Shown in pieces: positions 1 through 6,455 of a DNA stretch of 6,455 bases; the stretch's first letter is position 1, and each line of letters opens with the position of its first letter. The DNA is from Desulfobacteraceae bacterium. Lineage in GTDB: Bacteria; Desulfobacterota; DSM-4660; Desulfatiglandales; HGW-15. The DNA is taken from assembly GCA_003819975.1 (NCBI GenBank), contig RPPU01000270.1, positions 1 to 6,455 on the forward strand. Reading direction: 5' to 3'. The notes under the pieces were generated by a model, which worked only from the letters and a program-made list of their open reading frames with translations, was not told where the DNA came from and did not search any database. The position numbers and the translations under genes are program-made.

Positions 1-1465
1 AAAGCAGGAACGATTGATCGTCATTGACGTTTTCCGCTTCCACCATAATCCGGATTTCACGTCCGGCCTGGATCGCAAAGGATTTTCCCACACCCTTGAA
101 AGAGGTGGCGATTTTTTCCAAATCTTCCAGACGTTTGACATAAGATTCCAACATCTCCTGGCGGGCGCCGGGCCGGGCGCCGGAAAGCGTATCGGCGGCC
201 TGGACCAAAACGTCCAATACGGATTCCAGGGGCGTTTCTTCATGGTGCGAAGAGATGGCGTGAATCACCGCATTGGCTTCACCGTATTTTCTAGCCAAAT
301 CGGCGCCGATGATTGCATGCGGCCCTTCCACTTCATGATCCACGGCTTTACCGATGTCATGCAACAGACCGGCCCGTTTGGCTTGTTTGACATTTAAGCC
401 CAATTCGGAAGCCATGACCCCGCAGATAAACGCCACTTCAAGCGAATGCTGCAACACATTCTGGGCATAGCTGGAACGGTATTTCAATCGGCCGATGAGT
501 TTCACCAGTTCGGGATCGATGCCGTGCACCCCGACATCAAAGGTCGCCCGCTCACCGGCCTCTTTCATGCTCTCTTCGATTTCCTTGCCGACTTTTTCGA
601 CGATCTCTTCCACGCGAGCCGGATGGATACGGCCGTCCTCGATCAACCGTTCCAGCGCGATCCTGGCCACCTCCCGACGCACCGGATTAAAACCGGACAG
701 AATGACCGCTTCCGGAGTGTCGTCGATGATGATGTCGATGCCGGTTGCGGCTTCAATGGCCCGGATATTGCGGCCTTCGCGGCCGATGATCCGCCCTTTC
801 ATCTCTTCATTGGGCAACGTGACGACCGAGACCGTTTTTTCCGCCACATATTCGCCGGCATAACGTTTGATGGCCAAAGCCAAAATTTCTTGGGATTTAC
901 GGTGGGCGGTCTCCTTGGCCTCGTTTTCAATCTTGCGAATCATCTTGGTGGATTCATGCTTGGCTTCCGCTTCCATGGAGCCGATCAGCAAATCTTTGGC
1001 TTCCTGACTTGAAATCCCGGCAATGCGCTCCAATTCCCGGCGTTGGGCCAGGATCATATTGTTGTGTTCGACTTTTTGCGCTCCGAGTTCTTTTTCAAGA
1101 TGTTCGATATCTCTTTCCCGTTTACCGAGTTGACGTTCTTTTTGCTCATACTGTTCTATTTTTTTATCGATGCTTTCTTCTTTTTGGAAAAGCCTTTTCT
1201 CCTGAATGATGTTCTGCTCTTTCTTTTCCTTGGTTTCCCGCTCAAAGTCCTGTTTCATTTGAAAGAAAGTGTCCTTGGCCCTGAGGATCGCTTCCTTTTT
1301 AATGGCTTTGGATTTTTTATGAGCCTCATTGACGATCTTTTTTGAGTATTCCCGAATCGACTCGTATTGCTTTTCAACCACCCGCTTGCGGGCCCAAAAA
1401 CCGAGCAACAGACCGACCACAACGCAGAAGAATAAAGCTAGAATATAGGGTATTTTTTCCATCAT
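1..1465 (-). CDS. rny: Ribonuclease Y (endoribonuclease), 3' end cut off by the window
   Basis: Membrane-anchored endoribonuclease that initiates bulk mRNA decay. The reading frame is open for 488 codons and leaves the window without a stop. RNase Y proteins are usually about 510-520 residues, so roughly 25-35 C-terminal residues are missing. Domains visible in order: one N-terminal membrane helix (about residues 5-24, from IPYILALFF), a long charged coiled coil rich in K, E, Q and R (about 28-195), a KH RNA-binding domain with the GxxG loop in GRIIGREGRN (224-233), and an HD metal-dependent phosphodiesterase domain with His340 in NVLQHS and the His369-Asp370 pair in LLHDIGK. Two in-frame ATGs (1465 and 1462) follow an AAGGATGG-type ribosome binding site (about 1472-1479); I chose the first. 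The gene follows a spacer of nearly 490 bases rich in hairpins, so it may have its own leader or promoter. Identity is secure. Confidence 0.97.
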   Translation of the reverse strand, partial: MMEKIPYILALFFCVVVGLLLGFWARKRVVEKQYESIREYSKKIVNEAHKKSKAIKKEAILRAKDTFFQMKQDFERETKEKKEQNIIQEKRLFQKEESIDKKIEQYEQKERQLGKRERDIEHLEKELGAQKVEHNNMILAQRRELERIAGISSQEAKDLLIGSMEAEAKHESTKMIRKIENEAKETAHRKSQEILALAIKRYAGEYVAEKTVSVVTLPNEEMKGRIIGREGRNIRAIEAATGIDIIIDDTPEAVILSGFNPVRREVARIALERLIEDGRIHPARVEEIVEKVGKEIEESMKEAGERATFDVGVHGIDPELVKLIGRLKYRSSYAQNVLQHSLEVAFICGVMASELGLNVKQAKRAGLLHDIGKAVDHEVEGPHAIIGADLARKYGEANAVIHAISSHHEETPLESVLDVLVQAADTLSGARPGARQEMLESYVKRLEDLEKIATSFKGVGKSFAIQAGREIRIMVEAENVNDDQSFLL

Positions 1466-1491
1466 GATAAACCATCCTTATATATGATTGT

Positions 1492-1556
1492 CAGCATCCC
1501 GATCCAACCCCGTTAGGTCTAAAATACTTTGCCCTGAAGAGATCGCACCGATGCTG
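1492..1556 (-). promoter_or_regulatory. Hairpin in the rny 5' leader
   Basis: CAGCATC (1556-1550) pairs perfectly with GATGCTG (1498-1492), and after a small internal loop GATC (1544-1541) pairs with GATC (1504-1501). This gives a two-tier stem capped by a loop region of 36 bases. It ends only 12 bases before the rny ribosome binding site, so it could affect rny translation or transcript stability. The inner loop contains CAGGGCAAAG, which recalls a short piece of the cyclic-di-GMP-I riboswitch consensus, but the rest of that motif was not found and I do not call a riboswitch. Confidence 0.35.
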
Positions 1557-1662
1557 TTTCTCCAATAAATCTTTACGGCTCCCTGTTGGAGCGTCGAAAC
1601 TTTGCGTTTATGGTTAGAACGACAGATGGAAGAGACAAATAGGTTTCGCAGGTCGGACTTGC

Positions 1663-1745
1663 ATCATGGATTGCTGCACAGGCACGGGGCTTTACTCCCC
1701 GCATTTTTCCCGTGCATACAGCTTAATCTCGCATCCATATTGATA
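1663..1745 (-). ncRNA. Candidate structured RNA: 80-base compound hairpin
   Basis: On the minus strand this segment folds into a long interrupted hairpin. From outside in: ATGGAT (1738-1733) pairs with ATCCAT (1671-1666); after an asymmetric internal loop, GCTG (1722-1719) pairs with CAGC (1676-1673); then GCACGGG (1715-1709) pairs with CCCGTGC (1688-1682). A competing 5-bp stem, CGGGG (1701-1697) with CCCCG (1689-1685), uses part of the inner stem, so two inner folds exclude each other. There is no U-run after it, so it is not a simple terminator. It could be the core of a small RNA (6S-like by position) or part of the rny leader. No known family was recognised from its sequence. Confidence 0.35.
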
Positions 1746-1953
1746 TGACCGGTCAGCCGATTAAAATATTATTAAAATTTCATTAAGCTATATTTGATGA
1801 AGTCAGGCAATCCGAACCCTATCAAGCCTCTATTCATCCTCCTCCGCGAAGGGTCAACAGGCCCCAACCTAAACCATTCCAAACATCCCTGGAGGCGCGT
1901 CGCGATTTTTAAGAAATCTAAAAAAGCTCCTTCCCTGTTTTGACTGCACTCTT

Positions 1954-2232
1954 CTATCCGATGACTGAATCGATGTGATAAATCAACATCTCCGTACGTT
2001 GCCGGATGTTGGCCAGCATTTCATCTCTCTCTTTTAAAAACTGTAAATATTCACTGGCAATGTTCATGGCCGCCAATATCAACATCTTTTTTTCAGATAA
2101 CCCCTGGCTCTTTTCCTCCACTTCATTCAATTTTGAATTGATGAATTCGGCAATTTTTTGGATTTCTTCAGTGGCGCATTCGCTTTTGATCAAATATTCA
2201 TTATTATGAATCGTGACTTTTACCGGCTCCAT
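1954..2232 (-). CDS. zapA: Cell division protein ZapA
   Basis: Small cytoplasmic FtsZ-associated protein that cross-links FtsZ filaments and stabilises the Z-ring at mid-cell. The 92-residue product shows the family layout: an N-terminal strand region (VKVTIHNNEYLIKSE, 4-18) forming the globular domain with helix EEIQKIAEFINSKL (22-35), then the AAMNIASEYLQF segment (54-65) leading into a C-terminal coiled coil. The open frame extends upstream to 2307, but that extension overlaps zapB and lacks conserved features. I chose the ATG at 2232 because the family starts just before this strand and a GGAG ribosome binding site lies 11 bases upstream. The gene starts 25 bases after the zapB stop, so both are probably co-transcribed. 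Confidence 0.9.
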   Translation of the reverse strand: MEPVKVTIHNNEYLIKSECATEEIQKIAEFINSKLNEVEEKSQGLSEKKMLILAAMNIASEYLQFLKERDEMLANIRQRTEMLIYHIDSVIG

Positions 2233-2257
2233 GTAAAATCTTGCTCCGTTATTGAAT

Positions 2258-2524
2258 TTATGTTTTATCGATCCCATGCTTCTCAGGATCGATAAAACAT
2301 TTTTCAATTTTATCTAAAAGAGAAGCAATTCGTTGTTTCGCATCTTCACGGGCCGATTGAATCTCTTCCATTTCCCGGTTCGTCTGCGCCATTTTCTCTT
2401 GCTGCGCCTGAAATTTTTGCCTTAGGGAATCGCGTTCCTGGGTTAAAGCGTTGATGGCTTTGATTAAAACATCGACCTTTTCTTCCAACATGAGAAATTG
2501 ATCCATTTCCACAGCCAAACCCAT
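2258..2524 (-). CDS. zapB: ZapB-like coiled-coil cell division protein
   Basis: An 88-residue protein that is almost wholly predicted coiled coil: from FLMLEEKVDVLIKAINALT (10-28) through a Q/E/R/K-rich heptad region to IASLLDKIEKC (66-76), with no membrane segment or signal peptide. The pattern of an N-terminal LEEKV...I..I..L..E block followed by a long charged helix matches ZapB, which binds ZapA and bridges the Z-ring to the nucleoid terminus region; placement directly before zapA supports this. An upstream ATG at 2533 would add three residues, but its GGAG motif abuts the codon; the same motif is 9 bases from the ATG at 2524, so I chose the latter. The last ten codons and the first base of the stop lie in a perfect 15-bp inverted repeat, so the tail (DPEKHGIDKT) may be shaped by that repeat. 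Confidence 0.8.
   Translation of the reverse strand: MGLAVEMDQFLMLEEKVDVLIKAINALTQERDSLRQKFQAQQEKMAQTNREMEEIQSAREDAKQRIASLLDKIEKCFIDPEKHGIDKT
2260..2300. repeat. Perfect 15-bp inverted repeat at the 3' end of zapB
   Basis: Arms at 2260-2274 and 2286-2300 are exact reverse complements (ATGTTTTATCGATCC on the plus strand), with an 11-base loop. One arm lies inside the zapB coding region and the other runs to the first base of its TAA stop. In the transcript the hairpin would lie 27 bases before the zapA start codon and could tune coupling or stability between the two messages. No U-run follows, so it is not a standard terminator. It resembles the distal hairpins at 2784-2826 and 5883-5921 in stem length and position. 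Confidence 0.85.
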
Positions 2525-2587
2525 ATTTTCCATCTCCAGATAAGGTAATGTAAGTTAAAAAAATGACACTTTCACTAATTTACACAA

Positions 2588-2616
2588 ATTATAACAGATA
2601 TTATCTATTCAATCAA
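2588..2616 (-). promoter_or_regulatory. Sigma70-type promoter P2 for zapB-zapA
   Basis: TTGATT (-35, 2616-2611), a 17-base spacer, and a consensus TATAAT (-10, 2593-2588). Transcription should begin near 2580, giving a leader of about 55 bases before the zapB ATG. It lies just downstream of the atp terminator, so zapB-zapA can be expressed independently of the atp operon. Confidence 0.75.
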
Positions 2617-2626
2617 AAAAGGTCAA
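2598..2626 (-). promoter_or_regulatory. Sigma70-type promoter P1 for zapB-zapA, overlapping P2
   Basis: TTGACC (-35, 2626-2621), a 17-base spacer, and TAATAT (-10, 2603-2598). It is offset by 10 bases from P2, about one helical turn, so the -35 of P2 falls within the spacer of P1. RNA polymerase could occupy only one at a time. The -35 begins one base after the terminator stem. Confidence 0.65.
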
Positions 2627-2659
2627 TAAAAAAGACAAGCGAGGCGCTTGTCTTTTTTA
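2627..2659. terminator. Factor-independent terminator closing the atp operon
   Basis: Perfect inverted repeat with a core of GACAAGCG and CGCTTGTC around a 3-base loop, flanked by A6 on one side and T6 on the other (15 bp in all, counting the A-T flanks). The symmetric A/T flanks allow termination in either direction. On the minus strand it lies about 170 bases after the atpC stop and just before the zapB promoters, so it separates the two transcription units. Confidence 0.9.
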
Positions 2660-2680
2660 ATAATACTAAGTTATTTTAGT

Positions 2681-2826
2681 CTCCTTACCCCATAATATCG
2701 ATAAAAACTTGTCGATAAATGAAAGGTAAATTATTAATCCGTTACCATCATAAAGTCCATTCCGGCAACCCTTGCCGGAATTCAGGTTTTTTTTGATCCT
2801 ACGGCTTTCAGGATCAAAAAAAACCT
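2681..2826. repeat. Intergenic hairpin repeat, copy 1 (after atpC)
   Basis: Related to the segment at 5778-5921 with the same order of three palindromes. On the plus strand these are: hairpin A (ATCGATAA / TTGTCGAT, 2697-2716, 4-base loop, one imperfect pair); hairpin B (ATTCCGGCAA / TTGCCGGAAT, 2759-2768 and 2772-2781, 10 bp perfect, 3-base loop); hairpin C (2784-2799 and 2811-2826, 16 bp perfect including a T8/A8 run, 11-base loop). Hairpin C begins 2 bases after the atpC stop. The sequence beyond hairpin A (2681-2696) still aligns without gaps to the atpG ribosome-binding-site region in copy 2. The mobility or function of this repeat is unknown. Confidence 0.85.
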
Positions 2827-2828
2827 TT

Positions 2829-3242
2829 TTATTTGTATTTATCGGCTATCCTTAGACGAATAATGGCTCTTTTAAGCGCCGCCTCAGCCCTCTGAAAATC
2901 GATATCTTGCGGGCTCTCGCTTTTCCGGGCCAATCGCGTCTGCGCTCTTTCCAGGGCTTTTTCAGCTCTTTGATAATCGATATCCTTAACCGTTTCCGCC
3001 GCATCAACTACCACGGAAACACGATTATGCGCCACTTCCGCAAAACCTTTCATAACCGTTAAAACGGTTGTCGTTGCATCAGTCTGATATTTAAGCTCGC
3101 CGGGGACAATCCCGGAAAGAAAGAGCGTGTGACCCGGCAAAACGCCGAATTCACCATTAATCCCCGGTACATTGACCATATCGACCTCTTGACTGACCAA
3201 GACCTTATCCGGCGTGATGACTTCTAAAAAAAGTTTGGACAT
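2829..3242 (-). CDS. atpC: F1 ATP synthase subunit epsilon
   Basis: Central-stalk subunit of F1 that couples rotation to catalysis and inhibits ATP hydrolysis. The product is 137 residues, normal for the family. The N-terminal beta-sandwich (about 1-85) contains the conserved VPGINGEFGVLPGHT (25-39) and GFAEVAHNRVSVVVDAAE (66-83). The C-terminal helical hairpin (about 87-133) is built from two similar segments, DIDYQRAEKALERA (87-100) and DIDFQRAEAALKRA (113-126). The frame is open to a GTG at 3251, but I chose the ATG at 3242 because an AGGG motif lies 9 bases before it. It is 33 bases after the atpD stop and co-transcribed with it. It is followed by hairpin repeat copy 1 and then the operon terminator. 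Confidence 0.97.
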   Translation of the reverse strand: MSKLFLEVITPDKVLVSQEVDMVNVPGINGEFGVLPGHTLFLSGIVPGELKYQTDATTTVLTVMKGFAEVAHNRVSVVVDAAETVKDIDYQRAEKALERAQTRLARKSESPQDIDFQRAEAALKRAIIRLRIADKYK

Positions 3243-3275
3243 GCTTGACACCCTGAATAATATAAATAGAACCCG

Positions 3276-4691
<1,416 letters not shown>

Positions 4692-4698
4692 TTATATG

Positions 4699-4705
4699 CC
4701 TCCTT
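4699..4705 (-). promoter_or_regulatory. Strong but distant ribosome binding site of atpD
   Basis: AAGGAGG, a near-perfect anti-16S match, lies 13 bases before the atpD ATG. That is longer than the usual 5-10 bases. No nearer in-frame start is available, so the start choice stands. The strong match suits a subunit needed in three copies per F1, although spacing may reduce efficiency. Confidence 0.7.
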
Positions 4706-4781
4706 ATAATGAGGTAACCAGAAACTTTTTATTTCTTCAAACAAATCACTTTTCACTACTATAAAACATGCGCTCTTTATT

Positions 4782-4906
4782 CAAGATGATCAAAACCCTT
4801 TAGCTGCAAGGCGCCTGAAGTTTCTTAGAGTGAGGCGTACCGGTTTGTACGCCGCAACGATAAGAAACGAAGGCAACGCAGCAGATGAAGGGTTTTCATC
4901 ATCTTG
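4782..4906. repeat. 125-bp imperfect palindromic element between atpG and atpD
   Basis: Outer arms 4782-4800 and 4888-4906 match as reverse complements at 18 of 19 positions (CAAGATGATSAAAACCCTT, where S marks the mismatch). Inside are further paired blocks: GCTGC (4803-4807) with GCAGC (4878-4882), GTTTCTTA (4820-4827) with TAAGAAAC (4861-4868), and a central 7-bp hairpin GGCGTAC / GTACGCC (4834-4840 and 4847-4853) with a 6-base loop. The whole element can form one long stem in RNA or a cruciform in DNA. It begins one base after the atpG stop and carries no coding frame of note. The compact form suggests a REP- or MITE-like dispersed element inserted in the operon. Only one copy is in the window, so dispersal is inferred. 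Confidence 0.85.
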
Positions 4907-4907
4907 G

Positions 4908-5774
4908 TCATCGCAGCGCTTCGGCTCCTCCAATAATATCCATCAACTCCGCCGTAATCGTGGCTTGACGCGCTTTGTTGTAAACCAATGTCAGATTCTG
5001 GATCAACTCCGAACAATTTTGGGTGGCGTTATCCATAGCCGCCATACGGGCGGCATATTCGCTGGTTTCATGCTCCAGCAGAGCATTCATAATCTGCACA
5101 CTGATGTTTTTGGGCAGCAATTCCACCAGCAATTCGGCGGCGCTCGGTTCCACCAAATATTCAATACCCTCGGTCGTTTCTTCCTGGCGGACCGGTTCCA
5201 TGGGTATCAAGCGGACCAGGGTGGGCTCCTGCTTGCCCATGTTGATAAAATGGGCATACAGAAGATAGACCGCATCCGTTTCACCTTTCAGGTACCGATC
5301 GATCGCTTCCTTGGCTATTTGATCGCTGAAGGAAATATTGATGCCGCCATAGGCATTGATATGACTGGCCTGAACGGTATGACCCCGCTTACGAAAATAA
5401 TCACGGCCTTTTTTACCGATCAAGACCAGATCCACCTGCACACCCTTGGCCTTTTGTTCCTTAAGCCAGCGCTCGGCTCGATGAATGGCATTCATGTTAA
5501 AACTGCCGCACAAACCCCGGTCGCTGGTCAGGTGAATCAAGGTTACCTTGGCGACCTTCTCCTTCGGTGTCAACAGAGGGTGGACTTCCGCATTCATGCG
5601 CTTGGACAGGGTTCCCAGAATTTCGGCGAATTTTCCGGCATAAGGCCGGAAGTTTTCCATTTTCCCCTGCACCGAACGCAGCTTGGCCGCCGCTACCATG
5701 AACATGGCTCGGGTGATCTGCTTGGTCTTTTTTACTGCGCCGATCTTGCGCTTGATTTCCCTTAATGTGGCCAT
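4908..5774 (-). CDS. atpG: F1 ATP synthase subunit gamma
   Basis: Rotor shaft of F1, whose two long terminal helices form the coiled coil inside the alpha3-beta3 ring. The product is 288 residues, typical length. Landmarks: N-terminal helix IKRKIGAVKKTKQITRAM (7-24) followed by MVAAAKLR (26-33); SDRGLCGSFN (84-93) in the Rossmann-like middle domain; C-terminal helix ETSEYAARMAAMDNATQN (236-253); and the family signature ITAELMDIIGGAEAL (273-287). The frame is open to 5801, but those nine extra residues fall in the upstream repeat and the family begins at MATLREIKRK, so I chose the ATG at 5774. Only a weak GGA motif lies 11 bases upstream. It is flanked by repeat elements on both sides but should be part of the atp transcript. 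Confidence 0.98.
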   Translation of the reverse strand: MATLREIKRKIGAVKKTKQITRAMFMVAAAKLRSVQGKMENFRPYAGKFAEILGTLSKRMNAEVHPLLTPKEKVAKVTLIHLTSDRGLCGSFNMNAIHRAERWLKEQKAKGVQVDLVLIGKKGRDYFRKRGHTVQASHINAYGGINISFSDQIAKEAIDRYLKGETDAVYLLYAHFINMGKQEPTLVRLIPMEPVRQEETTEGIEYLVEPSAAELLVELLPKNISVQIMNALLEHETSEYAARMAAMDNATQNCSELIQNLTLVYNKARQATITAELMDIIGGAEALR

Positions 5775-5777
5775 AAG

Positions 5778-5921
5778 CTTCTTATTCCAAAACATCGACA
5801 AAAAGTTGTCGATAAGTGCAAAGTGAATAATGAACCAACCTGCCGTCGTACGGTCTTATTCCGGCAATCCTTGCCGGAATTCATGTTTTTTTGTTTCATG
5901 TTTTTAGAAACAAAAAAACAT
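5778..5921. repeat. Intergenic hairpin repeat, copy 2 (between atpA and atpG)
   Basis: Same architecture as the copy at 2681-2826. Plus-strand hairpin A is ATCGACAA / TTGTCGAT (5794-5801 and 5806-5813, 8 bp perfect). Hairpin B is ATTCCGGCAA / TTGCCGGAAT (5858-5867 and 5871-5880, 10 bp perfect, 3-base loop). Hairpin C has arms at 5883-5897 and 5907-5921, 15 bp perfect, 9-base loop. Hairpin C abuts the atpA stop codon directly. Hairpins A and B are nearly identical in the two copies, while the 40-odd bases between them are diverged. The low-coordinate end overlaps the atpG ribosome-binding region. Confidence 0.87.
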
Positions 5922-6455
5922 TTAGGCTTTGGGATCAAAACTGTTTTTAAAATCATCCAAAGCCTTTTTCAATTTTGCTTCCAATTCGTCGCTGATGTTT
6001 TTTTGCTCTTTAATCTCTTGCAACAGATCCGGATTTTTGTTTTCCATAAAAGCCAGCATCTGCTGCTCATATTTGCTCAGGGCTTCCACCGGCCACTCAT
6101 CCAGATAACCGTAAGCGCCGGCAAAAAGGATCATGACTTCTTTCTCGGCCGGAATGGGCTTATACTGGGGTTGTTTCAGAATCTCCACCAGCCGGCGGCC
6201 CCGGTTCAATTGGCGCTGGGTGGCTTTGTCCAGGTCGCTGCCGAACTGGGCAAACGCTTCCAATTCTTTGAATTGCGCCATATCCAGACGCAGGCTGCCG
6301 CCGACTTTGCGCATGGCTTTGGTTTGGGCGGCTCCGCCGACCCGGGAAACCGAAAGACCGATATTGATAGCCGGCCGGATACCGGAAAAGAAAAGCCCGG
6401 GTTCCAGATAAACCTGGCCATCGGTAATCGAGATGACATTGGTTGGAATATAAGC
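5922..6455 (-). CDS. atpA: F1 ATP synthase subunit alpha, C-terminal third (5' end outside window)
   Basis: Non-catalytic nucleotide-binding subunit of the F1 hexamer. The frame is open from the window edge to a TAA at 5924-5922, giving 177 residues. The family is usually about 500-510, so roughly 330 N-terminal residues, including the P-loop, lie outside. The visible part starts [18 protein letters not shown], includes [16 protein letters not shown] with the arginine finger that reaches into the beta-subunit active site (Arg38 of the fragment), and continues through the helical C-terminal domain ([19 protein letters not shown]) to a lysine-rich end. It is the first gene of the visible atpA-G-D-C series and is followed directly by hairpin repeat copy 2. 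Confidence 0.98.
   Translation of the reverse strand, partial: AYIPTNVISITDGQVYLEPGLFFSGIRPAINIGLSVSRVGGAAQTKAMRKVGGSLRLDMAQFKELEAFAQFGSDLDKATQRQLNRGRRLVEILKQPQYKPIPAEKEVMILFAGAYGYLDEWPVEALSKYEQQMLAFMENKNPDLLQEIKEQKNISDELEAKLKKALDDFKNSFDPKA

Larger units (their letters stand above)
1466..1953 (-). other. Long non-coding spacer between zapA and rny, with possible small RNA or rny leader
   Basis: About 490 bases without a plausible protein gene. On the minus strand it holds, in transcription order: a bulged stem (GGAGG and CCCT blocks at 1887-1895 pairing with 1841-1845 and 1850-1853); an AT-rich stretch at about 1761-1800 that could hold a promoter, though no clean -35/-10 pair is visible; a 10-bp palindrome TGACCGGTCA (1746-1755); an 80-base compound hairpin (1663-1745); a 6-bp long-range stem (1643-1648 with 1595-1600); and a hairpin just before rny (1492-1556). 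In many proteobacteria the 6S RNA gene ssrS lies directly downstream of zapA, so 6S RNA is the first candidate. I could not match the canonical 6S closing stem and central bubble by eye, so the call stays open. Confidence 0.5.

Noticed and set aside
14..1345. Several plus-strand open frames opposite rny.
   Set aside because: They mirror a clear RNase Y reading frame with membrane helix, KH and HD motifs on the minus strand and have low-complexity, family-less products.
1541..1660. Cyclic-di-GMP-I (GEMM) riboswitch, suggested by CAGGGCAAAG and ACGCAAAG fragments on the minus strand.
   Set aside because: The fragments are in the wrong order and spacing, and the paired stems with tetraloop and receptor of that class are not present.
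1772..1837. A 21-codon minus-strand frame (ATG AAT AGA ... TAA) directly after a GGAGGAGG motif.
   Set aside because: The Shine-Dalgarno match is only about 3 bases from the ATG, the frame is very short, its end is AT-rich intergenic sequence, and the GGAGG is better explained as part of the stem at 1841-1895.
2233..2307. N-terminal extension of zapA (25 extra residues).
   Set aside because: It would overlap zapB and the perfect inverted repeat, and the family starts near MEPVKVTI; a GGAG site supports the internal ATG.
2784..2826. Hairpin C after atpC as the operon terminator.
   Set aside because: The A/T run is inside the stem and no U-run follows; the hairpin at 2627-2659 fits a terminator much better.
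4758..4784. Possible internal promoter before atpD (TTGAAT, 15-base spacer, TATAGT on the minus strand).
   Set aside because: The spacer is short and the stretch is AT-rich, so a chance match is likely; nothing else supports it.
4830..5765. Long plus-strand open frame of 311 codons opposite atpG.
   Set aside because: It lies antisense to a certain atpG, shows no recognisable domain, and is the usual shadow of a real gene on the other strand.
5775..5801. Nine-residue N-terminal extension of atpG.
   Set aside because: Gamma subunits begin at the MATLREIKRK-type sequence, and the extension falls within the spacer repeat.

Overview
The window is a chromosomal housekeeping segment in which every supported gene lies on the minus strand. 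Reading in the direction of transcription (from high to low coordinates) it holds the end of atpA, then atpG, atpD and atpC (F1 ATP synthase alpha, gamma, beta, epsilon), then a ZapB-like gene, zapA, a long non-coding spacer, and most of rny (ribonuclease Y), which runs off the low-coordinate end. The protein sequences, the atpA-G-D-C order, the zapB-zapA pair and the nearby rny suggest a Gram-negative bacterium of the former Deltaproteobacteria (Desulfobacterota, perhaps a Desulfobacterales-type sulfate reducer). That placement rests on general resemblance, not on a database search.

Region by region: 5922-6455 is the C-terminal third of AtpA. 5778-5921 is a hairpin-rich spacer repeat. 4908-5774 is AtpG. 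4782-4906 is a 125-bp imperfect palindrome, followed by an AT-rich stretch and the atpD ribosome binding site. 3276-4685 is AtpD and 2829-3242 is AtpC. 2681-2826 is a second copy of the atpA/atpG spacer repeat, and 2627-2659 is a strong factor-independent terminator that should close the atp transcript. 2588-2626 carries two overlapping sigma70-type promoters that should start the zapB-zapA transcript. zapB is 2258-2524 and zapA is 1954-2232. 1466-1953 has no credible protein gene but contains several strong hairpins on the rny-sense strand, including mutually exclusive pairings. It may hold a small RNA (6S RNA is the obvious candidate from its position after zapA) and/or a structured rny leader. 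rny occupies 1-1465.

Functionally, the atp genes encode parts of the F1 catalytic head. ZapA and ZapB are FtsZ-ring accessory proteins. RNase Y is a membrane-anchored endoribonuclease that starts mRNA decay. The proteins themselves are ordinary. The unusual content is between the genes: palindromic elements sit at or within a few bases of the stop codons of atpA, atpG, atpC and zapB, while the atpD/atpC junction has none. Three of them contain perfect 15-16-bp stems whose arm sequences differ from copy to copy while staying complementary.
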